A DNA stretch of 61,263 nt from the NCBI RefSeq assembly GCF_001625085.1, contig NZ_BDAW01000010.1:1-61263 (forward strand), read 5' to 3'. This document shows positions 35,619-44,206 of this stretch, piece by piece. The notes beneath the pieces were generated by a model, which searched no databases, had not been told where the DNA came from, and was given only the letters and a program-made list of their open reading frames with translations. Source of the DNA: Nocardia acidivorans NBRC 108247. GTDB lineage: Bacteria; Actinomycetota; Actinomycetes; Mycobacteriales; Mycobacteriaceae. Numbering within the stretch: the first letter of the stretch is position 1; every line of letters begins with the position of its first letter. The position numbers and the translations under genes were made by a program.

Positions 35619-35940
35619 GTGGTGTCAGCCTTGGGCCGTCAAACCCTTTGTGGTGTCGATGAATTCATTGGCGACCACGGCGGCGGTGAGACCGCCGGGA
35701 ACCTGCCGACCGCGCGCCTTCAGCACCTGGCCGCGGCCGGTGTCGCGGTGGTCCCGCTGCCCGCCACCGATATGCACCTGGCGGGCGCTCGGACGTCGGC
35801 ACTATCCGCCGCGGTATCGCCCCGATCCGCGAGCTCTGGTCCCCGGGTGTTCGAACCGCCTACTCCTCCAACAACATCCGCAATGCCTTCACCCCTACGG
35901 CAATACCGAGCTGACGCCCGCCCGCGCGCTGTCGCGCTGA
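35619..35940 (+). pseudogene. Remnant of a cytosine-deaminase-like amidohydrolase gene
   Basis: Three short stretches in different plus-strand frames join into one deaminase-like C-terminal part. The first is LAAAGVAVVPLPATDMHL (about 35715-35780). The second, after a shift, is RRGIAPIRELWSPGVRTAYSSNNIRNAF (about 35805-35887). The third, after a second shift, is YGNTELTPARALSR. The AYSSNNIRNAFTPYGN element is typical of cytosine deaminase and related amidohydrolases, where it precedes the metal-binding Asp. The second shift lies at a C run (ttcacccct). Upstream metal-binding HxH motifs are missing, so this is a decayed 3' fragment and has no promoter or start of its own. Confidence 0.6.
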
Positions 35941-35950
35941 GCGCACCGCC

Positions 35951-36028
35951 TCACCGCGGTCCGCTGCTTCCCGCGGACCCGAGGTCCAGTTGGTTGAGCA
36001 GATTCTGAATGACGACCCACGGGTTCAT
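35951..36028 (-). CDS. Candidate very small protein (25 residues)
   Basis: An ATG at 36028 is preceded by AAGG seven bases upstream and opens a 25-codon frame ending TGA at 35951. It starts MNPWVVIQNLLNQLDL, amphipathic and helix-forming, and ends in a Gly/Ser tail (GSAGSSGPR). It lies divergently next to the oxygenase gene and shares its promoter region. No homology is claimed; evidence is the ribosome site and the coherent frame only. Confidence 0.4.
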   Translation of the reverse strand: MNPWVVIQNLLNQLDLGSAGSSGPR

Positions 36029-36088
36029 GTTCGATCCTTCATCTCATGGTTGTGATGGCAGTCACGATATGTTGTCATGAAGAAACGC

Positions 36089-36115
36089 AGATACACAATG
36101 CGTGTCTTTGTATCT
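36089..36115. promoter_or_regulatory. Candidate operator upstream of the MpaB-like gene
   Basis: AGATACA (36089-36095) and TGTATCT (36109-36115) form a perfect 7-bp inverted repeat with a 13-base spacer, centred about 38 bases upstream of the oxygenase start. It is AT-rich against the high-GC background and fits a TetR-type site. Confidence 0.45.
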
Positions 36116-36139
36116 CTCTCAACGAAGAGGCTTGGCAGC

Positions 36140-37363
36140 ATGGATGCACATCGACTCAACCGACGGGACGCGATGCGGGCGGGGGGCGGACTCCTGGGCG
36201 CGGCCGCCGCCATGTCCCTGGTCACACGGACCGCACGCGCGGAGCCCTGGACGTGGTCGGCGACCGACTCGGTCGTCGGCAGCGGCGGGGGCGCGGATCC
36301 GCTCACCACCTGGGATCCCGAGGCCGATCCGGTGGTGGCCAATGTCATGGACAATTCCAATGTCCCCGAGGTCAATCGGCTGCTCGCGACCTGGACGCAC
36401 AACACGCAACCGCTCCCGGACGGGCTGCCGAAAGAGCTGGCCGACTTCATCGAATACGCCCGGCAACTACCGTCCTGGACCGATCAGACCAAGTTGGCGA
36501 ACTCGTTCGAGTTCACCAAGAAGCGCGGGCTGTACCTGGGCGTGCTGTACGCCTTCGCCAGCGGGATGATGTCGACGGTCATTCCGCACGAGGCGCTGGC
36601 GGTGTACTACTCGCGCGGCGGCACCCACCTCAAGGACCGCATCGCCAAGACCGCGAAATTCGGTTACGACATCGGCACGGTCAATGCCTACGGCGACGGT
36701 GGCGAAATGGTCGTGACCTGCGTGAAAACCAGAATCATCCATTCCGCCGTGCGCCATCTGCTGCCGCAGTCACCGTACTGGCCCGCCGGGGTCACCCCGA
36801 TCACCCAGGACGATCTGATGGTCACCTGGCACAGCCTGGCCACCACCATCATGCGCACGCTCACCGCGTGGCAATTGCGTATTCCCCCGGCCGAATCCGA
36901 GGGATATCTGCACAGTTGGCAACTGGCCGGACACCTGCTGGGCATCCGCGCCGAATACATCCCCGCCACCTGGGATCAGGCCAATGCCCAAGCCGCACAG
37001 GTGCTGGACCCGATCCTGGCACCGACCGCCGAGGGCATCAATCTCGCCGATCAGTTGCTCAATCTGGGGGCGAACCTGGATCTGACCCTGCTCAGCCGCG
37101 GCATTCTGGGCGCGTTCACCCGATTCATCATGGGAGACAAGGTCGGCAACTGGCTCAATATCCCCCGCGAACCGGTGTGGAGTCCGCTGCTGGAGGTGGC
37201 GTGGGGACCGTTCGTCGCGGTCCGCGAGGGCGTGCTGGCCGTGGCCCCGGCGGTCGATATCCCGTATTGGATGTTCGATGAGTTCCTGCGCCAATTCGCC
37301 ATGTGGTACGTCGCGGAACTGCGCATGCCCTTGAGCATCGAAATACCGCTGACCAACCGCTGA
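36140..37363 (+). CDS. Tat-exported MpaB/DUF2236 oxygenase, possibly Lcp-like
   Basis: A 407-residue protein from the ATG at 36140 with GAAGAGG upstream; an upstream in-phase extension is AT-rich and lacks a start signal. The N-terminus has a twin-arginine motif (NRRDAMRAGGG) and an Ala-rich region ending ARAEPW, so the protein is exported folded. The body shows the DUF2236 pattern KTRIIHSAVRHLLPQSPYW, ITQDDLMVTWHSLATTIM and a C-terminal AVAPAVDIPYWMFDEF. Members include MpaB and the latex-clearing protein Lcp, heme-dependent oxygenases; Streptomyces Lcp has about the same length and Tat export. Rubber cleavage is a hypothesis only. A TetR gene follows in the same direction. Confidence 0.8.
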   Translation: MDAHRLNRRDAMRAGGGLLGAAAAMSLVTRTARAEPWTWSATDSVVGSGGGADPLTTWDPEADPVVANVMDNSNVPEVNRLLATWTHNTQPLPDGLPKELADFIEYARQLPSWTDQTKLANSFEFTKKRGLYLGVLYAFASGMMSTVIPHEALAVYYSRGGTHLKDRIAKTAKFGYDIGTVNAYGDGGEMVVTCVKTRIIHSAVRHLLPQSPYWPAGVTPITQDDLMVTWHSLATTIMRTLTAWQLRIPPAESEGYLHSWQLAGHLLGIRAEYIPATWDQANAQAAQVLDPILAPTAEGINLADQLLNLGANLDLTLLSRGILGAFTRFIMGDKVGNWLNIPREPVWSPLLEVAWGPFVAVREGVLAVAPAVDIPYWMFDEFLRQFAMWYVAELRMPLSIEIPLTNR

Positions 37364-37437
37364 CACCGCGAGACCGACCGTCAGTGGAACAATCGACGCA
37401 TTGTGACGGCGCCATCGACCGACTGACGGAGTAACCA

Positions 37438-38127
37438 ATGTCCCAGGACACACCCGTGGAAGCGGTGCTTCCCGCCGGCACTCCCGCGGTATCGCTGTTC
37501 GAACGCGCCTACCGCGAGGCGATCGACCATATCGACGACACCGATCCGATTCGCACCCGAATTCTGGATGCCGCCGATGAACGCTTCCAGCACTGGGGAA
37601 TTCAGCGTTCGACCATGGAGGATGTGGCACGCCAAGCGGGTGTCTCCCGAATCACCGTCTACCGCCGTTTCACCACCAAGGATGAACTGGTCGAGCATGT
37701 CATCCTGCGCGAATTCCGCCGCTACTTCGACAAATTCCTCGGCGATATCGCCGGGGCCCGCACCCCCGCCGATCGCGCGGTCCTGGGGTTCGTCAGCTCG
37801 CTGCGCACCTTCCGGGGCAATCCGCTGATCGGCACCCTGATCACCGCCGAACCCGACCATTTCATCGGTTCACTCATCGGCGACGGCGGTCGATCGGTGG
37901 CCATGGTCAGCCAATTCGTCGCCCACCAACTGCGCCAGGAACAGCGTGCGGGCACCATCGCCGCGGACTTGAACGCCGACGTGGTCGCCGAACTGATGGT
38001 CCGGATCTGCGCCTCGTTCCTGGCGATTCCGAGCCAGATCGTCGATATCTACGACGATGAGCAACTGGCCCAGATCGCGCGTCAATACCTCGTTCCCCTC
38101 CTCGGACCACCGCCCGCACGCGACTGA
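37438..38127 (+). CDS. TetR/AcrR-family regulator
   Basis: A 229-residue protein from the ATG at 37438 with GGAG upstream. An N-terminal extension of about 35 residues precedes the HTH: RILDAADERFQHWGIQRSTMEDVARQAGVSRITVYRRFTTKDELVEHVILREF. The C-terminal domain is helical, with a conserved TAEP segment. It follows the oxygenase gene by 74 bases, so the two are probably cotranscribed and the regulator likely controls the operon through the 27-bp dyad ahead of the oxygenase. The ligand is unknown. Confidence 0.88.
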   Translation: MSQDTPVEAVLPAGTPAVSLFERAYREAIDHIDDTDPIRTRILDAADERFQHWGIQRSTMEDVARQAGVSRITVYRRFTTKDELVEHVILREFRRYFDKFLGDIAGARTPADRAVLGFVSSLRTFRGNPLIGTLITAEPDHFIGSLIGDGGRSVAMVSQFVAHQLRQEQRAGTIAADLNADVVAELMVRICASFLAIPSQIVDIYDDEQLAQIARQYLVPLLGPPPARD

Positions 38128-38185
38128 CCTCGCACCGGCCGAATCCTGTTCCGCCGGTGCGACTCCGGCCGCGAGAAGGGAGTGA

Positions 38186-38554
38186 TCAGTCGCGGTAGAT
38201 CGCGACGTGTGCGCCGGTGGCGGTGCCGACGCTGAAGGGGCCCAGGCAGGAAGCCGCGCCTGTCCCCGAGGGGCTGAACGAACCGCTCCACGAACCGCTG
38301 TAGGGGCCGACCGCCATCAACGGGAAGGCGTTGGGCACTCCATGCAAGCCCCAGCAGTCCACGATCAGGGCGTACTCGCGGCCGGCGGGAGCATCGTCGT
38401 CGTGGCAGCTCGCCGTGGCACCGGTGAGATCCCGGGTGATGACGCAGTCCTCCGGCGCGGCCTGCGCTGTGCCGGAACCGATCACCGCGGCGAAACCCAG
38501 GCCCACCACCGCGGCGGAAGTCACGCGGGCGGTAGCGATCAGCGACTTTCTCAT
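38186..38554 (-). CDS. Small secreted protein
   Basis: A 122-residue protein from the ATG at 38554 with GAGGGG upstream. It has a typical Sec signal peptide: charged MRKS, hydrophobic core, and cleavage near AQAAPED (about residues 30-33). The mature roughly 90 residues contain four cysteines (DCVIT, ASCHDD, VDCWG, ASCLG), which suggests two disulfides in a compact secreted fold. Many Nocardia and Mycobacterium secreted proteins have this form. I recognise no domain. It is convergent with the TetR gene. Confidence 0.75.
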   Translation of the reverse strand: MRKSLIATARVTSAAVVGLGFAAVIGSGTAQAAPEDCVITRDLTGATASCHDDDAPAGREYALIVDCWGLHGVPNAFPLMAVGPYSGSWSGSFSPSGTGAASCLGPFSVGTATGAHVAIYRD

Positions 38555-38935
38555 TCGAATCCCCTCTCGTTGGAAATCACTCCGAACACGATCAAGTGAA
38601 TGTCGAATACCCGGTCCGGAGTGTTACGAACACGGTAATCGGCCGGCATCCGTCCGCAGGTGCACGGCGCGATCGAATCGCCCCGGGGCGCCCGCGCGCG
38701 CGGGCGGAATCCGGCCAGGTCAGCGGCGGATGGAGCTGGCCGGATCACGGGCCATTCGAATGAGGGTGTGGTCGGTGCCGGGCGCGCCGATCAGGCAATC
38801 GACCACACGCGCACACCTTCCCTCCCCGACCGCAACCGAGTTCGCCGCGCCACAGGACCGGGCTCGGCGAGGCGCAGGCACCGTGAGTCGGTCAGTGGGG
38901 TTGCGACCGTGGCGGGTTGAAGGTGTTGTCGCGGT
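38555..38935. other. 381-base intergenic region, no supported gene
   Basis: Frames of 60-90 codons exist but lack third-position bias and ribosome sites. It contains an 18-bp perfect palindrome of alternating G/C at 38689-38706, immediately after a CCCCGGGG octamer. The minus-strand promoter of the secreted protein is likely within its first 80 bases. Confidence 0.5.
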
Positions 38936-39910
38936 TCAGGGTTCGGTGGCGGCGAGGGATCGGAAGGTGCGGCGGTAGGCCAGGGGGGATACGCCGATGG
39001 CCTCGTGCAGGTGCTGGCGCAGGGAGGTGCCGGTGGCGAAACCCACTTCGGTGGCGATGCGGTCGACGGGAAGCTCTGTGGTTTCCAGGAGTTCGCGGGC
39101 GCGGAAGACACGCTGCTGGATGAGCCAGCGGCCGGGGCTGATGCCGACCTCATCGCGGAAGCGGCGGGCGAAGGTGCGGCCGGACATGCGGGCGCGGGCG
39201 GCCAGATCGGCCATGGTCAGCGGAGTGTGCAGGTTTTCCAGGGCCCACTGGCGGGCGTCGGCGGTGCCCGCGGCGGCGGGCGGGGGTACGGGCTGTTCGA
39301 TGAATTGCGCCTGGCCGCCTTCGCGCCAGGGTGCCACGACGCAGCGGCGGGCCACCATATTGGCGACCTCACTGCCGTGATCCCGGCGGATCAGGTGCAG
39401 GCACAGGTCGACTCCGGCGGACGCACCCGCCGAGGTGAGGATGTCGCCGTCGTCCACGTAGAGCACATTCGGGTCGACCCGAATACGGGGGAAGAGCTGC
39501 CGGAAGCGGTCGGCGAAGTTCCAGTGCGTGGTGGCGGGACGATCATCCAGGAGTCCGGCGGCGGCCACGACTATCGCCCCGGTGCAGATGGAGACCAGGC
39601 GCGCGCCCGGCCTGATCCGGGCGAGCGCATCCGAAACCTGTTGCGGCAGGCCGTTATCCAGGATGCTCAGCACATCACAGGGTGCGATCACCACGGTGTC
39701 CGCGGTGTCCAGCAGGCTCGCATCGTGTTCGACGGCGATATGGAAGTCGGAGTTGCTGCGCACCGGCCCACCGTCGACCGAGCAGGTGAGCACCTCGTAC
39801 CGCCCGTCGGCGGTACCGAACACCCGGTTCGGAATACCCAGCTCGAACGGATACACCCCGTCCAGTGCCAGAACGACCACGCGGTGCGGCCGGATTGCCT
39901 CGCTCTGCAT
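38936..39910 (-). CDS. GlxA-family transcriptional regulator (DJ-1/PfpI domain + AraC HTH)
   Basis: A 324-residue protein. The N-terminal half is a DJ-1/PfpI-like domain: VVVLALDGVYPFELGIPNRVFG, then RLVSICTGAIVVAAAGLLDDRPATTHW with the nucleophile-elbow Cys. The C-terminal AraC DNA-binding pair runs MADLAARARMSGRTFARRFRDEVGISPGRWLIQQRVFRARELL, then VDRIATEVGFATGTSLRQHLHEAIGVSPLAYRRTF. It is the GlxA/FtrA type, which controls adjacent catabolic genes. Start is the ATG at 39910, six bases after TAGGAT, so probably leaderless. It is divergent from an oxidoreductase gene 69 bases away. Confidence 0.92.
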   Translation of the reverse strand: MQSEAIRPHRVVVLALDGVYPFELGIPNRVFGTADGRYEVLTCSVDGGPVRSNSDFHIAVEHDASLLDTADTVVIAPCDVLSILDNGLPQQVSDALARIRPGARLVSICTGAIVVAAAGLLDDRPATTHWNFADRFRQLFPRIRVDPNVLYVDDGDILTSAGASAGVDLCLHLIRRDHGSEVANMVARRCVVAPWREGGQAQFIEQPVPPPAAAGTADARQWALENLHTPLTMADLAARARMSGRTFARRFRDEVGISPGRWLIQQRVFRARELLETTELPVDRIATEVGFATGTSLRQHLHEAIGVSPLAYRRTFRSLAATEP

Positions 39911-39979
39911 GGCACGATCCTATCGAATAATGGCGATCATGCCATTTCCCGGTGCGGCCATCGGCGGCAAGCTGAGGGC

Positions 39980-41026
39980 ATGAGCGAGAACATCCCCCAG
40001 ACCATGCGCGCCATCGGCCAGGACGTACTCGGCGGCCCCGAGGTGCTGACCGAAATCCAGCGCCCGGTCCCGCGGCCCGGTCCGAGCGAGATTCTGGTGC
40101 GCGTGCGCGCCACCGCCCTGAACCCCACCGACTGGGGTCACCGTCGCCGCCCCGGACTGTTCCTGCCCCCGCCGCCGTTCGTGCTCGGCTGGGATGTGTC
40201 CGGCGAGGTCGTCGCCGTCGGCGTCGGCGTCACCCTCTTCCAACCGGGTGACGAGGTGTTCGGCATGCTCCCCTACCCGCACGGGCACGGCGCGGCCGCC
40301 GAATACGTGACCGGACCGACCCGCGCGTTCGCCCGCAAGCCCGGCAATCTCGACCATATTCAGGCCGCGGCCATCCCGCTGGCGGCGCTCACCGCCTGGC
40401 AGTCCCTGGTCGACACGGCGAAAGTGCAGGCGGGGCAACGGGTCCTGATCCACGCGGCGGCGGGCGGCGTCGGTCATTTCGCGGTGCAGATCGCGAAATC
40501 CCTGGGCGCGTACGTGATCGGCACCGCCAGCTCGGCCAATCACGAATTCCTGCGCGATCTCGGTGCGGACGAGGTGATCGACTATCACACCGTGGATGTG
40601 CACGAAACGGTCCGCGATGTAGATGTCATCCTCGACCCCATCGACGCCGACCATGCCATCAAATCGATGAAATCGTTGCGCCCCAATGGAATTCTGGTCT
40701 CGCTGCGCGCCCTCGGAGCCGAGATCCTGGTGTCGGCGGCCGCCGAGCGCGGCGTGCGCGCGGCCCTGCTGCTGGTCGAGGCCGATCACGCCGGTATGAC
40801 CGCTCTGGCCGAACTCGCCGAATCCGGCGCGCTGCGCCCGGCCATCGCGGGCACCTTCCCGCTCGCCGATGCCGCCAAGGCGCACGCCCTGGGCGAAACC
40901 CGGCCGCACCGCGGGAAAACTCGTCCTCACCGTCGACTGAACCGAATACTGTTGCGGCGCGTTCTCTGGGTGATCCCGACCTGTGGCGTGGTGTTGCATC
41001 TCGCGACGGTTCTCTGGGGGGCGTAG
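39980..41026 (+). CDS. Quinone oxidoreductase-like MDR protein with frameshifted C-terminus
   Basis: The start is ATG 39980 with GAGGGC upstream. The GroES-like N-terminal domain has RATALNPTDWGH and a GWDVSGEVVAVG strand, and the Rossmann half has IHAAAGGVGHFAVQIAKSLGA near residue 155. As sequenced, the frame passes TGA 40938-40940 and ends at 41026 with an Arg-rich tail. Removing one base from the CCC at 40899-40901 restores GRTAGKLVLTVD and stops at 40940, the normal ending of the family at about 319 residues. So one extra C in the assembly, or a true frameshift, is likely. It is divergent from the GlxA-type gene and probably regulated by it. Confidence 0.8.
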   Translation: MSENIPQTMRAIGQDVLGGPEVLTEIQRPVPRPGPSEILVRVRATALNPTDWGHRRRPGLFLPPPPFVLGWDVSGEVVAVGVGVTLFQPGDEVFGMLPYPHGHGAAAEYVTGPTRAFARKPGNLDHIQAAAIPLAALTAWQSLVDTAKVQAGQRVLIHAAAGGVGHFAVQIAKSLGAYVIGTASSANHEFLRDLGADEVIDYHTVDVHETVRDVDVILDPIDADHAIKSMKSLRPNGILVSLRALGAEILVSAAAERGVRAALLLVEADHAGMTALAELAESGALRPAIAGTFPLADAAKAHALGETRPHRGKTRPHRRLNRILLRRVLWVIPTCGVVLHLATVLWGA

Positions 41027-41175
41027 CTCTGTGGCTCCGTGTTGCGACGATGGAGGCAGGGATGCGTGCGTTTCAGGTTCGGATCGCGCGCGCAATTAAG
41101 TAGAGTGCGTTGACTGGACAGCAGGTGATTATTGAGAGTCGTCGTGTTTCGGGACCGTCGATGTTCCCAAAGGAT

Positions 41176-41934
41176 TCAGGGGCAGTAGTCCTGGTGAGCG
41201 CGGGCCATACCGCGGTTCCGCCAGGACTCCAACAGTAGCTGCGGCCAGGAATCGGAGCGCTTCCACCATTGACGCCATCGCGGGCCTGCCAGCCACTCCC
41301 GGTTCCATATCGCCGGATCCGTTGCCGAGGCGGTCACGGCATACCGGTACAGATCGATTCGGAGATCTTCACCGCGGACGGCGTAGGCGTAGAAGGTCAA
41401 CGTTGCGGCTTCGCCGTCGGATACCAATGTCGGAAGGTCGAAGTCGGGCAGCCTTCGATTGCCGAACGTGGTGCGCAGTTCGCCGGGACACAGCACTGCG
41501 CCGTGCTTCAGGGCGCTATACGGATGCCACTGACCCAGTATTTCGGCATACGCGGCCGGGTCGATTCGGCCGCCGACCAGACGTTGTCCCAATCGTGCAA
41601 CGTCACCGGTGTCACGCAAGCGAAACCATTCGCCGGATGTCGTGTGCAGGAATGCTGTTTCCCCGACGCGGTCGGCGTACGGGGTGCTCATGTTGACCCG
41701 CACCATCACGGCGACCCACGGTTCGTGCGTGACCAAGCGCCATGGCTCGGCTCGAAACGCCCTGTAGGTGATGTCGGTGTTCGATGTGAACTCGACGGCA
41801 GGCACACCTCCGTACTGGATGACCTTGGGGTCCTCCTTCAGCGTTTCCCCTTCGGGCAGTTCTCGTTTCAACAACTCGGCGACGACGGACCAGTCTATCT
41901 CCGGGTTCTCCGGTTCCCTATTGCGCTCGGCCAC
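41176..41934 (-). CDS. Uncharacterised protein
   Basis: A 252-residue protein from the GTG at 41934, which has GGAGGG seven bases upstream; an earlier GTG at 41958 has no such site. It is hydrophilic, with several Trp residues near the C-terminus (WNREWLAGPRWRQWWKRSDSWPQLL) and no membrane helix or signal. Codon bias is weaker than in neighbours, so it may be acquired. No domain is recognised. On its 5' side lies a gene-poor stretch of about 500 bases before ruvB's terminator. Confidence 0.6.
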   Translation of the reverse strand: MAERNREPENPEIDWSVVAELLKRELPEGETLKEDPKVIQYGGVPAVEFTSNTDITYRAFRAEPWRLVTHEPWVAVMVRVNMSTPYADRVGETAFLHTTSGEWFRLRDTGDVARLGQRLVGGRIDPAAYAEILGQWHPYSALKHGAVLCPGELRTTFGNRRLPDFDLPTLVSDGEAATLTFYAYAVRGEDLRIDLYRYAVTASATDPAIWNREWLAGPRWRQWWKRSDSWPQLLLESWRNRGMARAHQDYCP

Positions 41935-42382
41935 GCCAATACCCTCCAAGTCCCGCACAGGCTATTAAGCGAGTGTGCTTGTCCCCTTTGCTATTCCGCA
42001 AGCACAAGACTGACACTTCGTGGGCGGTGCGAGCAGTGCGCCCTGCGTTTGCCGCACCCTGTGGCCGGTTCAGGCAGCGCGAGAGGCGGGCACGCAGGTT
42101 CCGCAGTGCGCCCTGATGCTCGCCTAAGCACTGAAGTCGAGCGACCGTTCAAGCTTGATGCGCTCTCATTGGCAATACAGTGCGTTCTCGAGCGTGTGCC
42201 GGCTTCATCCAGTCACCGCGAAAGGCACCGGGCTGCGCAAACCTTTGGCTGGGCCGCCTCGGACCCTCGATGACCCCAGAGAACGGGCGTAAGACCCGGC
42301 ATGGGCCGAGCCCGATAAAGCTCCCCCAAGGCCGGGCGACGCGTGCGCGAACCCCGATATCCGGGGAATAGGTGGTATGAGA
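41935..42382. other. 448-base gene-free region with a direct repeat
   Basis: No frame here has both a start signal and codon bias. GCAGTGCGCCCTG occurs twice, at 42033-42045 and 42103-42115, in direct orientation. Base composition is less GC-rich than flanking genes. It may be a remnant of a lost gene or element. Confidence 0.45.
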
Positions 42383-42415
42383 AGCGCCCCGGGACAGCAC
42401 CTGTCCCGGGGCGCT
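42383..42415 (-). terminator. ruvB terminator
   Basis: A perfect 14-bp stem GCGCCCCGGGACAG / CTGTCCCGGGGCGC with a three-base loop (plus one outer A-T pair) lies 22 bases beyond the ruvB stop. Confidence 0.8.
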
Positions 42416-42436
42416 CGCCCGGGTGGCCGTGACCGG

Positions 42437-43594
42437 CTACAGCGAGTCGAACAGGCCCGGATGTTGTTCGCGGGCACGGACTTCGATGGAACCGAAGACA
42501 AGATCCGGCGGCGGGACCAGACCGAGGTGTTCCCAGGCGGCGGCGGTGGCCACGCGCCCACGGGGGGTTCGGGCGATCAGACCCGCGCGGACCAGGAAGG
42601 GTTCGCAGACCTCTTCCACGGTCGCGGACTCCTCGCCCACCGCGACGGCGAGGGTGGAGACGCCGACCGGACCGCCGTTGAAACTCCGGATGAGCGCGGC
42701 CAATACCGCGCGGTCCAGGCGATCCAGGCCGAGCACATCCACGTCGTACACCTCGAGCGCGGCATTCGCGATATCGCGGGTGACCATGCCATCGGCCTTC
42801 ACCTCGGCATAGTCGCGCACCCGGCGCAGCAGCCGGTTCGCGATACGCGGCGTGCCACGTGAGCGCCCGGCGATCTCGGTGGCCGCGTCCTCCTCGACGT
42901 GGACGCCGAGAATGCGGGCCGAGCGGATCAGAATCCGTTGCAGCTCATCGGGTTCGTAAAAATCCATATGCCCGGTGAAGCCGAAACGGTCCCGCAGCGG
43001 GCCGGTGAGCGCACCGGAGCGGGTGGTCGCGCCGACCAGGGTGAAGGGGGCGATATCCAAGGGGATGGAGGTCGCGCCCGGCCCCTTGCCGACCACCACG
43101 TCGACACGGAAATCCTCCATGGCGAGGTAGAGCATTTCCTCGGCGGGCCGTGCCATGCGGTGGATTTCGTCGATGAACAGCACATCGCCCTCGACGAGAT
43201 TGCTGAGCATGGCGGCCAGATCCCCGGCGCGCTCGAGCGCCGGACCCGATGTCAGGCGCAGGGCGGTGCCGAGTTCACCGGCGATGATCATCGCCATACT
43301 CGTCTTGCCCAGTCCGGGCGGACCCGAGAGCAGCACGTGATCCGGTGTGCCACCGCGCTGTTTCGCACCGCGCAGCACCAGCGCCAACTGTTCGCGCACG
43401 CGCGGCTGACCGATGAAATCGTCCAGGGATTTCGGGCGCAGGCTGGCCTCGATCTCCCCATCGGAGGCGAGATAGCCCGCGGTGACCGCCGATTCGGCGG
43501 CCTCGGAGTCGAAGTCGGTGCCCGGGGCGAACTTCGGGTCCGGGGCGAACTTCGGGTCCGGGGCGAAGTCGGATTCGGATTCGTCGTCGATCAT
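42437..43594 (-). CDS. ruvB: Holliday junction branch-migration ATPase RuvB
   Basis: A 385-residue protein. The core has Walker [14 protein letters not shown] (about residue 85), Walker B FIDEIHRM, the sensor [18 protein letters not shown] and a C-terminal winged helix. RuvB hexamers drive branch migration with RuvA; RuvC then cuts the junction. The first 45 residues before the conserved region are acidic and carry a tandem repeat (DPKFAP twice, encoded by an 18-base repeat at 43523-43558). It is the third gene of ruvC-ruvA-ruvB, starting seven bases after the ruvA stop. Confidence 0.97.
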   Translation of the reverse strand: MIDDESESDFAPDPKFAPDPKFAPGTDFDSEAAESAVTAGYLASDGEIEASLRPKSLDDFIGQPRVREQLALVLRGAKQRGGTPDHVLLSGPPGLGKTSMAMIIAGELGTALRLTSGPALERAGDLAAMLSNLVEGDVLFIDEIHRMARPAEEMLYLAMEDFRVDVVVGKGPGATSIPLDIAPFTLVGATTRSGALTGPLRDRFGFTGHMDFYEPDELQRILIRSARILGVHVEEDAATEIAGRSRGTPRIANRLLRRVRDYAEVKADGMVTRDIANAALEVYDVDVLGLDRLDRAVLAALIRSFNGGPVGVSTLAVAVGEESATVEEVCEPFLVRAGLIARTPRGRVATAAAWEHLGLVPPPDLVFGSIEVRAREQHPGLFDSL

Positions 43595-43600
43595 GAGCGC

Positions 43601-44206
43601 CTACCGGTTCTTACCCAGCAGCCCCAGCGCCGCCCGCAGTGCCTGCGAGGTGCCCAGGTCCGGATCGTGCACCAGTACGGCTTCGACGGCGGGTTCGGCC
43701 TGTTTGACCGGGAAACCCAGACCGATGAGCGCCTCCACCACCTGTTCGCGCACCGGAGTCGCGATGGCGGTCGGCCCCGAACCGGGCGGACCCGATTGCA
43801 CGGGAACCAGATCCACCTTATCGCGCAGTTCCACCACCATGCGCTCGGCGCCGCGCTTGCCGATACCGGGCACGCGGGTCAGCGCGGCCACATTGCTCTC
43901 GGCGAGCGCCTTGCGCAGAGCCTCGGGTTCGAGCACCGCGAGCACCGCCATGGCGATCTTGGGGCCGACACCGGAGACGGTGAGCAGTAGCCCGAAGAGT
44001 TCGCGAGATTCGGTGTCGGAGAACCCGAACAGCGTCATGGAGTCCTCGCGCACGATCATGGTCGTGTAGAGCCGCGCATCCTCCCCGGTGGTGAGCGTGG
44101 AGAGGGTTGCGGGGGTGGCATTGAGCCGATACCCGACCCCGGCGGCCTCGAGGACCACATGGTCGAGCCCGATCTCGAGCACCTCACCGCGTACCGACGC
44201 GATCAC
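43601..44206 (-). CDS. ruvA: Holliday junction-binding protein RuvA
   Basis: A 201-residue protein with GTG start at 44206, overlapping the ruvC stop by four bases (GTGA). It has an OB-fold N-terminus ([28 protein letters not shown]), two helix-hairpin-helix motifs ([37 protein letters not shown]) and a short C-terminal RuvB-binding domain. It forms the tetrameric platform that holds the Holliday junction. Length equals the usual 190-205. Confidence 0.96.
   Translation of the reverse strand: MIASVRGEVLEIGLDHVVLEAAGVGYRLNATPATLSTLTTGEDARLYTTMIVREDSMTLFGFSDTESRELFGLLLTVSGVGPKIAMAVLAVLEPEALRKALAESNVAALTRVPGIGKRGAERMVVELRDKVDLVPVQSGPPGSGPTAIATPVREQVVEALIGLGFPVKQAEPAVEAVLVHDPDLGTSQALRAALGLLGKNR

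Noticed and set aside
38689..38706. 18-bp G/C palindrome as an operator
   Set aside because: It is pure G/C in a GC-rich gap, lies distant from start codons, and could arise by composition; not strong enough as a regulatory site.
39005..39979. Open extension upstream of the 40-kb oxidoreductase
   Set aside because: It is antisense to the GlxA-type regulator and shows no domain; the real start with codon bias is 39980.
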